Shown in pieces: positions 37,717 through 50,769 of a stretch of DNA of 64,000 bases; within the stretch, counting starts at the first letter, position 1; each line of letters opens with the position of its first letter. Location: positions 927,163 to 991,162 of the forward strand of contig JAXRKN010000025.1 in assembly GCA_038502055.1 (NCBI GenBank), written 5' to 3'. The position numbers and the translations under genes are program-made. The notes under the pieces are model-generated. The model did not search any database. It was not told the DNA's origin and saw only the letters and a list, made by a program, of their open reading frames with translations. The stretch comes from Tanytarsus gracilentus (lineage: Eukaryota; Arthropoda; Insecta; Diptera; Chironomidae).

Positions 37717-40272
37717 TTACTTTTGATTTTCATCTTCCTTAACATTTTCATCTGGATCCTCATCAAAAACTTTCAGATCCTTCGAGTAATGCCAAACGCC
37801 AAAATCAAAAAGTGCCCCAATCAAGATCGAACCACCAGCTACAAAATTAAAGGTGTATCGCAAAGTTTCAGAGTCATAAAGCCAACAGTTTCCTTTTCTA
37901 GAGCACGTCTTTCCAAATACAAGACACGCTGAGTCAAGAATGTATCCAAAGAAAATTGGACTAGGAACGGTTGCGAATAAGCGAACGAGTGCCATTCCTA
38001 ATCCCAAAGCGACTGCTTTATCTTCTTTTTCAATGCAGCGAATTCCCACGAGAAAATTAGAGACACGTCCGGAAGCACCTAAGAACTTCATGAGACATTT
38101 AACGGCAATGAAAAGTATGAGCACCATATTGCAGTTCACCGAGCATGGACCAAGAGTTGCCGAATTTCCCAAATCGCTGTTAATGCACGAGCATGAGTTG
38201 AAAAGTTTCGTGTTATTTATTTTCGATACTCCATGGCATCCAGCATGGCAAGAGCTCGAATATGTAAACATATCAGCACCACAAACGGGTGAATACCTCA
38301 CAAAATCACAATGGCAATCTGCATTGCACACCGCATTAAAGTTCGTTTTTACCGAGTTGTCATTCTGACTGCATCCCATAAATGCAAAAGAGAACACAGC
38401 GAGAGCAGACATCACACCGATGATTACATTCCAGAATGTCAAAACTCGAGCGGTTGGCTGAAATTTTGATATAATCATTCCAGCACTTAAAATTCCCAAA
38501 GCAGACGACGTCAATCCAAAAGTTCCGACGTAAAAGTTAGCAGATGATGCCGATATATGATAAAGAGATTCCATGAGCTTAGCGGTATAAGTCCAAAATG
38601 GTTGGAGCCTAGAAAGAAAAAGATTTTAAAAAGTTTCCTCTCTGTCAGCCTCTTCTCTAAATTTTCATATCATTGAAAATTCTCTCATTTTTAAAGTTTA
38701 AATTAAAATTTTGAAAATTCAATCATTCAAATTTTTAAATTAAATAATCTATCTCTTCCAAGTTAAATCAGAGATGAATATTTTTTAGTGAGAGTTAAAC
38801 AGATTTACTTAAACTTAAAAGTGATTTCAGATAAAAATTCTACTGAAATGAACTCACCCGAAGAAATAAAAGATGCCAGCGATGTTGTTTAACATAAAAA
38901 TCTTATTCTTAAGCAGTCGCTTAAAAGTTATCAACAAGCCATTAATCGAAACGTCATTCTCCTTGCGCTCGAAAGTGTTGCTGTCACACATTTCTAATGT
39001 TTTTGCAGAAAGTCGCTTCTTTTTTTCCACCTCAATTGCACTTCTTACGGCAGCTCGTGGCAAGTGTTTGGGAAACATTGCCATAATTGGAACAAAGAAC
39101 ATGAGCAAGAATCCGAGTACAATCCATCCCAAGTACCTAAAAGAAGACTCGAGTGATTTAAAGTGGATTACAATGTGTCACTCACCATGCTCCAATCCAA
39201 CGAGGGTCTTTATTTGTAATTGTCGGTGTCATATCTGGCGCTACATAAGTATTTAAACTGAATGATGCGAGATTGTAGCCCAATGCTGGTCCAAGGAGTC
39301 GAATAAAGTATGAAAAGCTCACCAATGCGGGTGCTTTTGATTTCTTTATATTATCATCGAGATAAGATATGCCAAGTGTATGTTTTAAGCTTTGTCCAAC
39401 GCCCGCTACCAATTGAGCGACAAAAAAAAAGATTTGTGCTGAAAAGTCACCTTCATCACCTGTTCGACATACCGCTTCGTCAGTCGTAGCTAAAAAGACT
39501 TTTTTTTATAATTTTCTGTCATAAAAATTGTAAATTAACCATTTGTTCGACACAACAATTTCTTGTCTTTCATTTCCTGGAGGATTTTTGAATGTTCGGC
39601 ATCATGAACAGCACCATATTCTTCCGTCAGTGACAATGCATCATCACCTGGACCGTACAAAAAATGCGGGGAAGCGTTAATGAAGCAATAAATGATAACT
39701 ATCACGATACTCAGTGCAAGCCAACGCGGCCGATGTCCTTCATGTGATAAAAAAATAGTTTTGTTTATCCGATTGTAAATAATTTAATAGATGGAAAATT
39801 TTTTTAAAAATTAAAAATATGTTAAATTTTCTTTTCACCTTTTGCAACATAATAAGCGATAAAAGTTGACAAGAGTAAGCTTGTAATGTCATTGCCCGTC
39901 GATATAAATCCAATATTCTTTGTAGGGATTTTAAACCTCTTCTCTATCGTTGTGATAGTGCCATTGTAATAGCTATGCGTTGATGAAAAAACTAAACCGA
40001 CGACACCGAGTACGAGCACAAAAGCTTTTTTATTTGCAAAACTGTTCGAGAAATTTTAAGATGACATCATTTGAATTTATTTTTAATGTCACTCACCCTT
40101 GGAGCCATCTGCTTCGAAAGCTGCCAAATCCACACATCGTATCCTTTGACCTTGGCGCTCGTTGATAAATTTCATCAAAATCACCATTTAGTACATCGTC
40201 GGAGAGACTCGCTATGAACTCTTCCAGAGGCACTTCCTGGTTTACAAGCTGTTGCTCCATTTTTACATCCAT
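37717..40272 (-). CDS. Organic anion transporting polypeptide (OATP/SLCO family)
   Basis: Six exons on the - strand (40097-40272, 39839-40041, 39540-39737, 39186-39489, 38858-39136, 37717-38608) join in frame to 683 aa, the normal length. Introns run from about 50 to 250 bases with standard donors (GTGAGT at three). The start at 40272 gives MDVKMEQQLV; a second in-frame ATG lies four codons on. The family signature DPRWIGAW lies at about residues 286-293, and early membrane segments include FVLVLGVVGLVFSSTHSYY with the conserved NGTITTIEKRF. The large Kazal-like cysteine-rich extracellular loop (about residues 481-546) has the cysteine pattern ADCHCD, SPVCGA and GPCSVNC. OATPs are 12-span plasma membrane carriers that import amphipathic organic anions; one insect member imports ecdysone, but I cannot tell which paralogue this is. 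An ATTAAA on the - strand at 37663-37668 could end the transcript. No breaks were seen. Confidence 0.95.
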
Positions 40273-40293
40273 TTTGATTCAAACCCAATGACA

Positions 40294-40314
40294 GACTGAG
40301 AAGTGAGAGACTGA
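40294..40314 (-). promoter_or_regulatory. Putative initiator pair of the OATP gene
   Basis: TCAGTC occurs twice on the - strand (40294-40299 and 40309-40314), about 25 and 40 bases before the start codon, with a GATA-type CTTATCAAA about 30 bases further upstream. It is inferred from sequence match only. Confidence 0.35.
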
Positions 40315-43300
40315 TTTTCAAATGTTCTCACAAATTTGATAAGATGATATCTCTCGAGTTTTCACAAAAAATTTAAAAATCACACATGAGAGAATTTCTA
40401 TTGTTGTTCAATTCTGTGGGCTCGCTCGTCAATGCAAAAAAAAGTTACATAAAATTAGGCAATTTTTGTCAATTAGCTTATGATTCTTTTTATTGTAAGC
40501 GCCACTCGACAGCTGAAGCGACGAAGTTGAAATAAATGGATGTAATAAAAATATTTAAATGGAAAATTATTTTTTTTCCTATGTTTACATGGGAAATAAT
40601 GATGTCCAATGATTTCAATGTTTTTACTGTTAACTTTATCAAATAAATTGAGCAAGTCCAAAAATTCAAGGGAAGGTTTATATTGAAAATGTAAAAGAAA
40701 ATTTCTACATTCACAAAAATCCTCATAGGGAACTCAGAAATATTGTCAGTTGAAAAATAAGAAGAAAACTGCGGAATTTGTGAAGTTCTTTTTTGCAATT
40801 GAAAAGCTATTGAACATTTATTTTGGGAATTTTTGTTCTCTCCTTGCAAATTTACTTTTCAAGTTTTTCGGTGCAAGGGTTTATTATGTTTTATGTAAAA
40901 TTTTAAAAAATTGTTTTTGTGAAATTTGAGTTTAAATTTTAAAATAATATTTAAAAATCGTTCATTGGTCGTTTCCTTATGAGGACAAAAATAATTTTAG
41001 TTTTTCTCTCTGTTAAATCTTTTCGTGCTTTCTTGTTGAATACTCTACTTGACGACATTTTTAAAAATAATTATATAACTCCAAGAGAAAAAATTATAAC
41101 ATGTACTTACTTTACACGTAAAGTGTAAATTTCCTCATCAAAATTTCTAATCGCAAGTTTGAGCTTAATTAACTCGTGTAACTTCTTCTTTGTTTGATGT
41201 CAGACTGTAACGTCATTACTTACCAGAAACTCGAGCTGACTTATAAATGCATTAAAAATTAATAAAATAATAGAAAAATCAAACTGTTGAACTTAAAAAC
41301 ATGTGTGACACTGAAAGTCTAAACTAAATTCCTTAGATGATAAAAAAATCTTTTTGATTTATGAAAAGTCTAGAAAGCAAATTTCCTTATCTTTAGATGC
41401 TGTAAGAAAATAAAATTTTAACTAGAAACAAATCCCTTGAAGACGGACAACCAGAGTTACTAAATATATTTTCAAAGAAAATTTCCAACTGATAGATCAT
41501 TAAAAATTGTTTTCTTAGTAAACTACAGAGGAAACTCATCAAGAGTGGAAGAACGTGTTCATTGAAGGGACGATTTTGTGGTTTTTTCCTTTCTCGTTTA
41601 GTTTCAATTTTGTTGAAGTCAATTCCTCGTTGCATCCAATGACAATGTAAGGCAAACCATAAATTTCGAATCTAAAAAGATTTAAAATGTGGAGTGAAAA
41701 AGTTTTCTCTTCTAAAAAATCAATGAAAGGAACTTTCTGCTTTAAAATTTTCAAAACTCAAAAATAGTTGAACAAAGTAATGTAAGCATTGTAAAAACTT
41801 TAAACTTATCCGAAGTTTTGAATAATGTAAACCCGAAGGTTTTGCAGCTGTGACTACGAAAGAATCTTTTTCAATATAATATTGCACGTGTCTCGAAAAA
41901 TATCGAGTAGCTTAAAACACGCATATACAAAGTAATCTCCAGACAGTACAAAACTACAAACAAATAAAACATCACATCTCTTACGGACCTAACCCACACA
42001 AGCTCCATATGCACTTGAGAGATTTCCAGATATTTACATATGACACTCTCACAAAGAGCTTTAATTGAGTTGAAAACTCTCTGCTTAATTTTGTTTGACT
42101 TTTGACACTAATCTAGTGCTGATAATTCATGAGCTCGAGCAACAATTAAGAAAACATTGAACATTAAAACATTGAGCATAAAACATTGAAGCATTGAGTC
42201 ATGCTAAACACAACATTCTTTAACATCATTCTTGATTCAAACTCGGTGGAAAGAAGTCGTGTGTGGATTTTCATATCATACATAAAGGAATATCTCAAAA
42301 GCTTCTTTGTTGTAAGAAAAGTGTCAGAAGTGATTAAAAATATAAATTTGCCGCTTGATTAAAATTTCCGACGCATTGTCGTGTGTGAAAATGATTTGGT
42401 GTAAAAAATAGCTTTTTTGTCGATATTGAAGGAGAGCTCTCGAGAGTGAAAAAAAGGAAGAAAAAACGTGCAGAGCATAATAAAAAATAAATATAGTGCG
42501 AAGTTCTTTCGGAGATTATTAAATATAGAAGCTGCTAACATCGCACCATTTTTGTGGATTACATAGTGCAGAATAATCAATAAGTGAAAAGTAAGTAGAG
42601 TCAAGCACCATATAAAAATTTTCCACGCATTAAAATCGGCATTTTAAGAAGTTCAATGTTATCATGGCTCATTAACCTTCCACAAGTATGCAAAACGCGA
42701 CAACGAAATTAAATATGTGAGGGTAATGAAACCTTGCAGAAAATTTTTATTTACAAGCACCAGAAGCGACTTATTTGCGAAAACATTTTAATTATTTTTA
42801 CATGTGGAAAATTAGTTCGAGGTTAATTTTTCATTTCACGTAAAAAAGTCAGCGAATGGAAAGTTTTATGGAAAAAAAATTAAATTTTAAAATAATTTTT
42901 CAATCATAATTAACTCATAGTGATTTAATATTAAAAACACCATAATTCAAACATGCATGCGGAGAATTTCACATATTTAAAAATTAATTTTCTCAGCAAG
43001 AATCCATGAAGATAAATGCGATTCACAAGAGAAATTATTAAAAACAGGAAAAAATTAACTACATAAAAGTGAAAAATACATTCTCGTTCAAATACGACCT
43101 TAAGTGCGTCTATTAAAGTAAATTGCATGGTACTCGCTTTAAATCAAACGCACTGTCGACTGCAATCGATAACATTTTCCATTGATTAGGTAAATGACTT
43201 AACTTTTTACTCTGTGTCAATATCTTGCACGCATGGATGCTTTTAATCAAAATAAACTATGAAACTAACAAAGCACGAAAAGTATGCAGCAACGCTTATC

Positions 43301-43782
43301 TACAAATCAGTGGTAGTCAATTATTAAACTATAAGAAAGTGGAGATATGCCTAAGAAATATGCAGGAATGCAATCGAGCGAGTCAAGCTGCATATTCACG
43401 CTCGAAGATTAAATTAAAAAACTAAAGGGTTGCATTTTTTCGCTTAAAACGTTTAATTACTTATTAATAAATTGTTTGACGTGTATAATAAACTGCGCAT
43501 CAAAGCACATTTCACTTTGCAAAAATATAAAGAAAAAATTTCTTCATCTTCACCTACATTTGTGCTTATTCTTTTGAAAGCTCTTTTTTGCCAAAACAAG
43601 CAATAACTTGTGGTTTGCTTTATTTGCAATTTACTTTCCTTATTTTACCATGACGATAAGAGGATTTGATGACTTTTATAAATGTCAAGTGGTGGTAGAT
43701 GAAAAATTAAAAAGCTCAAAGACGAATTTTAGAATTGTAAAGAGGAATTTAGTATAATTTTTAGAGCGAAATAAAATTTTGT
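40315..43782. other. Mostly gene-free AT-rich stretch
   Basis: No supported exon. The open frame at 40490-40849 (-, 119 codons) overlaps the dispersed repeat noted below and has no family resemblance. A short run of AAAACATTGA-like words lies at about 42150-42195. Frames at 41393-41754 (-) overlap each other in two frames and could be decayed coding sequence, but I recognise nothing in them. Confidence 0.45.
40725..40882 (-). repeat. Dispersed repeat, copy A
   Basis: On the - strand this reads AAACCCTTGCACCG, then AAAGTAAATTTGCAAGGAGA, GAACAAAAATTC and AGTTTTCTTCTTAT. The same order of words occurs on the + strand at 52339-52470. The copies differ by substitutions and small indels. The family is unknown. 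Confidence 0.65.
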
Positions 43783-44758
43783 GATTTGGTCAAGGGGCTG
43801 ACACTCTCCGTTTTAACGGAAAAAACGGAAAATTTTTAGCAAAAAACGGAAAAAACGGAAAATAACGGAAGAAAACGGAAAAAACGGAAAATAACGGAAG
43901 AAAACGGAAAAAACGGATGAAAACGGAGAAAAACGGAAGAATGTTTTTGTTTTGATTTCTTACAAGTTTAGTTGAAATTAATCAATTTTTTTGCAAATTA
44001 AAAGCTTTAAAATCTACAATCAATCATTATAAATAGTTTTAATTGGAAATTAAACACATTGCTACACGTGAGTATTGAAATTAATTAAAAATAAACAATT
44101 ATTTGACATAAATTCAACGATTTAGGAAAATATGGACACGAAATTTGTGGAAAAATTCAAACTTCCGCTTTATGTGACAGAAGCGTTGTCAATCGAAGGT
44201 TTTTCGGATATTTCTTCATTCCGGATCGTTAAAAATGAAGAAGAATTCCTACAAAATGTCAGAGACACTGTAAAAAAACATTTTTGAAATATCTAAATCC
44301 ATAAATAATCCCATGTTTTTCAGGTTTTGAGAATATTGAGTGGAAAGGCAAGAGTGCCTGAAGATGCTCTTGAACAAGCTAAAAAAGTATTAGGGGGGGG
44401 GTTTGAAGAAAGAGTGTAAATTCTTCTTTGCAGGGAAAGAGACATTAATTTTAATGATGAAAATGTACAGAACGAAATTCAGAATTATTTAAAATAAACA
44501 TTTCAATGAACCAAAGTTTTAATTTATTAATATTTTCATTTATTTATAATGTGCAATGAAAATTAGAAGAAAATATTTTTGAAAATTAATATGAACAATA
44601 ACGGAAGAAAACGGATAAAAACGGAAAAAAACGGAAAATAACGGAAAAAACGGACGAAAACGGAAGAAAACGGAAAATAACGGAAAAAACGGAAGAAAAC
44701 GGAAAAAACGGGTGCAAATTTTTCCGTATACGGAGAGTGTCAGCCCCTTGGATTTGGT
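43783..44758. mobile_element. hAT-like element with ACGGAA arrays and a small internal gene
   Basis: An exact 8-bp duplication, GATTTGGT (43783-43790 and 44751-44758), flanks a 960-bp element (43791-44750). Its perfect 21-base inverted repeats begin CAAGGGGCTGACACTCTCCG. Inside each end is an array of ACGGAA/ACGGAAAA words (about 43814-43940 and 44600-44712), in the same orientation in both arrays. Between the arrays lies an apparently spliced open reading frame of about 77 codons (44132-44419). The 8-bp duplication and CA start fit hAT, but no hAT transposase is encoded, so mobility would be in trans. Insertion looks recent, because both repeats and duplication are intact. Confidence 0.85.
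44132..44419 (+). CDS. Small unrecognised protein carried inside the transposon, two exons
   Basis: Exon 1 (44132-44269, 46 codons) starts MDTKFVEKFKLPLYVTEALS and ends in a GTAAAA donor. A 54-base intron ends TTTTTCAG at 44323. Exon 2 (44324-44419) continues in frame with VLRILSGKARVPEDALEQAK to a stop, giving 77 aa. Unspliced, the frame ends at 44285. Exon 2 contains a run of nine G (44393-44401), so the C-terminal end is uncertain. A CAG acceptor at 44431-44433 is followed by an open stretch ending EIQNYLK, which may be a third exon. The predicted protein is charged and probably helical. I do not recognise a family and it is far too short for a transposase. It may be the remnant of a host gene or the start of a longer element protein. 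Confidence 0.4.
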
Positions 44759-47224
44759 TTAAATTCCTATGAAAACTTTTTAAAATATTGGATGGGTTAT
44801 TTATTTTTAGTGAAATATTTATCCTTTTATTAAACGAGGACAAATTTATCACAAATTCTCCCATTTAAATTTTTTTTTAAAAAATATTTAATGCAAACCT
44901 AAAATTAATCAAACCACTGGTCAACGAAATCTCAAATGGTCAAGATATCAAGCTTTTTTCACGAAAATACTGAAGAGCTCAAATCTTCCATATGTTCAAA
45001 AGTAAAATGAAATTTCTTTCATTACCGTGGTTTATTCTTCGTGAAATAACGATAGGGAATTTCTCTGTAACAGCGACAGGTATACTGTGTAAAGCACACA
45101 ATAAATTTCTTCTCCAACTTACTGCCATGCAAAGTGTGTAGATTTTATAACGAAACAACGGTTTACAAAACAAACAATGTAAAAATATCTCATAGCTATG
45201 GCCTATGATGGACATGCCTCACAAAACGTATACTGCATCTCACTTTCAGTACTGCATCTCACTCTCAATAATTTAGTCGTTTGCTGACTCTTTCGGCTGA
45301 TTGATTTATCGCAATGTTGTGTCATTCCCAAATCTCTTTAAGACCAACAACAAGTTCTCGAGCATGCTACGAGATTATGTAAGACGAATTGAATTTACCA
45401 TAAATCAAAATATCTCGACTCGACCCCTAAGCGTGATGAGAGTTGGCAAGAACGGTTATTCTCTTCTTATTTTGCTGATGACAATCTCGATAATCATTTA
45501 GCGAAGGGAAAACAATGGCGTAAGGAAACGAAATTGATACCGTAAGCAAAAACCGCACAACGATAAATATCATATAAATATCAAATAGCAATATTGCATG
45601 TGAAATGAGAAGAGTTCATTAAACTACACAATTGTGTGGATTCAAGCATTTCGGGGAAATTTTATTTTAATGTCGTCAGATTTTTATTCTCCATCATATT
45701 GTAGTAAACTTTTTAATGGCGAGAAAAAAGTCTAAGCAATGAAAAATTTAATTTTTATTCAGAATGAATTTTTGGAAAACTTTCAAGAACGTTATACTGA
45801 ATTTATTAAGATGTGTGAACAATCTAGCACTTTTTTCTTCTACCTCTTTCTCTCGCCTCAAGGATCATAATCACTCTAATGAGCACTTTCAGAACATAAA
45901 CACGACGCTAGGTGAGAGAAACTTGTGTGCTATTTCTTAGAAGGTGTTTATTATTTATGAAATCCTATAAAACTGAACATAAATCGTGCATGAGATAAGA
46001 CCATGGCCATGCATGGGTTGAAAAATAGAAAACAAAAGCCGCATAAGGAACAAAGAAGAAAAGAGTTAAAAATAATAAAACTGTACAAGCACAGAACTGG
46101 ATTGCGCATAAATGACTCTACGAACGATCGTTTAACTTTTCGGTTTACTGAATTGAGCAGAAAAAGAAAAAGTAAAAATGTATACATAAATGATTTATGG
46201 CGTAACACGCGAATTAGTTTGATAAATAAATCAAACATATTTTAATAAGAACAGTTTAAAAATAAGAATTTCCTAACATCGCTCATTAAAAAAAGAGTGA
46301 AGAACTGTAAAACCAAGCGTAAAAGTTCATGTTCAAGGTGAACTTTGTACGTTGCACTAAGGTCACCGACGTTAAGAGTGAAACTCGATAATTTAGTATC
46401 GATTTTTGTCGAACAGAAGTTGAGGTATTTCAGGAGTTATTCTTCAATTTTGGGATCCTTTTTTAATTTTAAAATTTAACTGACAAATATATTTTAAAAA
46501 GTGCCTTTTTACTTAACCTATCTTCCATACAATAATATTTTTTGAGTCGAAATAATTTGGAAAAAGAAGAAAGAGGAAAACGAGCGGAATATTTGTAGTC
46601 ACATCGAGCGATGAATAAAACATGATGCATTATACTTTTTAGAATTTTTCCATCCTCGAATGTGTAGGAAGGAGTAAGGAGTCAGATGAAATCCAGGATT
46701 GAGAACTAATAAAATTTAAGATCGTTGACGTACACTAACGGACACTGGTGCTCGCTGACGACCGCTGACGTGCATCTCCGATTTTTTGAAATAGCTAGTT
46801 TTCACCCATGGCATTAAATTGTGGTAATGAATAAATTTTATTTGGCACAAGAGATTGCATGTGTTGTGAGAAATTTTCTTGTCTCATCTCCAATGACATC
46901 CAAGATTTTATTTGTTTACCAATCGAAAAAAACAACCTTCGATGAAAACACACAAAAGGAATAAAGTTTTTTCGTTTCGCTTGGCAAATATATTATTGGA
47001 AATTATTACGATATTTCGAACACACATACACATACATTTTTATGTGATGTTAAATCAATTTTTAGCAAAGACAAAAATGGGGAAAATTTTCTTCACCGAA
47101 GCTATAAATTTTTATTTGTCGAGCTGTGGAGATAGTTGATGATATCGCCAAAGGAATCGAAATATAAAAAAAAATGTCCTCAATATTTTATTAACTAGCA
47201 ATGTTGTCCTTTGTGAAAATGTGC
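44759..47224. other. Gene-free AT-rich stretch
   Basis: No supported exon. The open frames at 45951-46245 overlap on both strands and lack motifs. No repeats recognised. Confidence 0.45.
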
Positions 47225-49241
47225 GTAAGCTCTGAATAGGATCACAAGTTATATCATTGGCATTTATCGATATTCACGAGAAAGTTAAAATAGACTAAAT
47301 TAAATATTTCTGGAATATTTTGATAAAGTGATTTTTTTCTATAAAATATTTTTTTAATTTAAGTTTTTTTAATCATTTGAGACCTTCGAAAATGTAATGA
47401 AATGAAACTAATAAAACCACAAAATGTCTGTGTTATCTAATCTCCATCACTGTTTTATTTGTGGCCTAAAGTTTTCGATTCTTTTAGCCACTTTAGAGAT
47501 TTATCAATCACTCTCAAATGGAGACACACGACTTCCACAAACATTAAAAAATGGAGAGGGGAATGGGGGAATTAGAAGTAACTTATAGAAATTAAATTTA
47601 GCTGTGAGCACCTCGAATTGAAGAGGGTATTTGGGAAAGAAAAGTTAAGGATAATAAATTTAAGTCTGATTGCCAAGTGTGGGAAAAATAATGGATTTAT
47701 TGAAAAAAATCTGTCACACAAATTGTTTAATTTATATGAGCATATATGGAGCATGTCGTACGTACTCACATATGAATACATTTAATAAGAAATTTTGATT
47801 CCATTTCTGTTCTGTTTATCTCAATTTGTATTCATAGCAATTTAAATAAAAATTTCCATTATTATCGGGTCGCATGAAATTTGTGCTGTTTTGTTTTTGT
47901 GTGAAACTTTGTAAGGATGCGAGCAAGGGAAGAACTTTTTATATTTTCTAAAAACTTAAATAAGGATACAAACCGTATAAAAATTTATAAAATATCATAT
48001 TTAAATTTTAATTTTTTAGTTCCTCTGCCTTGACTCACAACCCACGTAACTATGTAACTTCAGTGAATGTAAATTTTACATTTCTGTTTTGTTTTAGCAT
48101 CACGCAATTCACATATTTTTTAAATTTAAAACATAAATTTCGGTTTATAGAAAAAGTTTACCGTTTATAAAACATTCTGTCTTTAATTTAGACATATCAT
48201 CTAAGTACAAGTTTTCATATTGCACGAAGGTATTGTCTTGAGTAAGCTCTGAATAGGATCATAAGTTATATCTTTGGCATTTATCGATATTCACGAGAAA
48301 GTTAAAATAGACTAAATTAAATATTTCTATTTAATTTAAGTTTTTTTAATCATTTGAGACCTTCGAAAATGTAATGAAATGAAACTAATGGAAGCTCTGA
48401 AAACCACAAAATGTCTATGTTATCATTTTCTAATCTCCATCACTATTTTATTTGTGGCCTAAAGTTTTCGATTCTTTTAGCCACTTTAGAGATTTATCAA
48501 TGACTCTCAAATGGAGACACACGACTTCCACAAACATTAAAAAATGGAGGGGGGAATGGGGGAATTAGAAGTAACTTATAGAAATTAAATTTAGCTGTGA
48601 GCACCTCGAATTGAAGAGGGTATTTGGGAAAGAAAAGTTAAGGATAATAAATTTAAGTCTGATTGCCAAGTGTGGGAAAAATAATGGATTTATTGAAAAA
48701 AATCTGTCACACAAATTGTTTAATTTATATGAGCATATATGGAGCATGTCGTACGTACTCACATATGAATACATTTAATAAGAAATTTTGATTCCATTTC
48801 TGTTCTGTTTATCTCAATTTCTATTCATAGCAATTTAAATAAAAATTTCCATTATTATCGGGTCGCATGAAATTTGTGCTGTTTTTGTTTTTGTGTGAAA
48901 CTTTGTAGGGATGCGAGCAAGGGAAGAGCTTTTTATCTTTTCTAAAAAAAAATTGAAAACTTAAATTAGGATACAAACCGTATAAAAATTTATAAAAAAT
49001 CATATTTAAATTTAAATTTTTTAGTTCCTCTGCCTTGACTCACAACCCACGTAACTATGTAACTTCAGTGAATGTCAATTTTACATTTCTGTTTTGTTTT
49101 AGCATCACGCAATTCACATATTTTTTTAAATTTAAAACATAAACTTCGGTTTATAGAAAAAGTTTACCGTTTATGAAACATTCTGACTTTAATTAAGACA
49201 TATCATCTAAGTACAAGTTTTCATATTGCACAAGGTATTGT
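47225..49241. repeat. Tandem duplication of a 1-kb unit
   Basis: Unit 1 (47225-48241) and unit 2 (48242-about 49241) are direct repeats starting GTAAGCTCTGAATAGGATCA and ending AAGGTATTGTCTTG. They are nearly identical over most of their length, including 210 identical codons' worth of shadow frame. Unit 2 lacks about 40 bases near 48330 and has a short insertion (GGAAGCTCTGAA) at about 48389. The offset falls from 1017 to 993 because of these indels. The sequence after unit 2 (TTGGCACTAGGG) is the repeat end also seen at 23626. No gene is evident in the unit. A 69-codon frame preserved on the - strand in both copies (47572-47781 and 48565-48774) has no recognisable product. Confidence 0.9.
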
Positions 49242-49696
49242 CTTGGCACTAGGGATCAAAAACTGACTTGAGAAATCCGAAATAATTACTAATTACTGGT
49301 GAGAATTATCTCATCAAATATTAACATGTACATGTGTCCTTCAGATTGTATTAAAAATCTATGTAACCTGTTTTTTTTGAAAAAAAGTGAGGCAAACATT
49401 TTACCTCAAGAATAAAATTCAAATTTTTTTCACTTCTTTTTTTGCTTCATTTTTTAACCGTAGCGAATTGCGTGAGTATACCCAGCTTAAGATGAATCAT
49501 TTTTTTCTCAATTCAATTATCTCGCATGAGTACTAAACCGCCTGCCAATGCTAAATTTTTTCAAATTTAATCGACACCATGGGTTCACATGATTGAAATT
49601 TTTTCGATTATCGTCAGCCCTAGATTATTGATTTCATTTTTTCCCTATTTACAAAACCTGATGGAAACTTTTAATGTCAGATCACAACTTATCAGC

Positions 49697-49730
<34 letters not shown>

Positions 49731-50222
49731 GGTTCTAATTAGACGTGATTCTGTTGATGATTTTCAGGTGGTGCCCAGAGTGAAATACGAGGCTGATTAT
49801 ACTATGCAAATAAGCGACTGTAAATATATTAATTATTCGCTTCAGCTGTGCTATAAATAAAATTATGTTTTATCCATTCAACCCGTTTTGTATCGAGAAG
49901 TTTAGTATTGCAAGAACTTTTAGCCGAATTACAAGAGGAATTCAATGGAAAGTTTCTTGAATTTTCCACATAAATAATATTTAATGATTTTTATTTGTAT
50001 AAACTTCTAGTAAAAATTGATTAAATATAAAAAGGGCAATGTTTTCTTCTTGCTTAGTTCCAGCTAATAACTAATCACGCAAAAATAAATAAAAATAGAT
50101 AATAATAAATCACAGTGCGTTGATAGATCGGTGGGAGTTGCCGGAGGCAACGGCAAGCATTAATTTCACTGCCTTACACGCACCTTTATTATCTCTTCTT
50201 TTTCGCTCGAAGAGTCGATTTC
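49242..50222. other. Gene-free AT-rich stretch with a (TC)n microsatellite
   Basis: A perfect (TC)13 lies at 49705-49730. No supported exon seen. Confidence 0.5.
49705..49730. repeat. (TC)13 microsatellite
   Basis: Uninterrupted TC dinucleotides. Confidence 0.95.
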
Positions 50223-50265
50223 TCAGTTGCATTCACAAAAGCTCGGTTTGTGTACTGGCCACAAG
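50223..50265 (+). promoter_or_regulatory. Putative initiator and 5' UTR exon of the WH1-domain gene
   Basis: A good arthropod initiator (TCAGTT at 50223) is followed 40 bases later by a splice donor (ACAAG|GTAGAT). The start codon at 50770 directly follows a TTTTTACAG acceptor, so an upstream non-coding exon must exist; this is the nearest fitting candidate. No TATA box seen. Confidence 0.3.
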
Positions 50266-50769
50266 GTAGATTCGTGAAGATTCTATTTGAAATCATTATA
50301 ACTATTCTAAACTTATAGTAAACGTAATTTTTACAATAATCGCTGCAAATGGCAAACACCGCAGATGAAAATTGTCAACATAAATTTCCGACACTTCAAA
50401 ATTGCACCTGACCCGAATGTCGTTGACACCTTAGTAAAATTTATTTAAAGTTGCCTAAGAAAAGCCGTCAAGTCATATTTACTAATACGAAAGTAATTTT
50501 ATTTGGATGTAGAAGAAATTTTACGCTATCGCCTCTGATTTATTTTATCGTCTCTGTCGCGTCGTTATCAGAGATAGAGATAGAATAAACACAAGTTTAA
50601 TTACTGCCGTGCATTGTAAAATTTTTATTCAGTTTTGACTCATGACTTGGCGCTGCTAGAACACAATGCGAAGAGTTTTTTTCAGACCTCGACAACAAGT
50701 CAGAGCAAACAAATTTCTCCAATTGAAGCAAATTCTCACTAATTAAATCATTTTCTCTTGTTTTTACAG

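Noticed and set aside
37940..38368. 142-codon + strand frame opposite the OATP gene
   Set aside because: Antisense shadow of OATP exon 6, which has strong family evidence on the - strand.
40490..41754. Possible decayed chemoreceptor-like frames on the - strand
   Set aside because: Hydrophobic and AT-driven, with several overlapping frames but no family motif that I can name.
44586..44864. 92-codon - strand frame with SSVFSVIFRF repeats
   Set aside because: It is a by-product of the right-hand ACGGAA array and runs across the transposon border into flanking DNA.
47572..48774. Identical 69-codon frames in both copies of the tandem duplication
   Set aside because: Identity is explained by recent duplication. 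The peptide has no motif and the DNA between and around is equally conserved.
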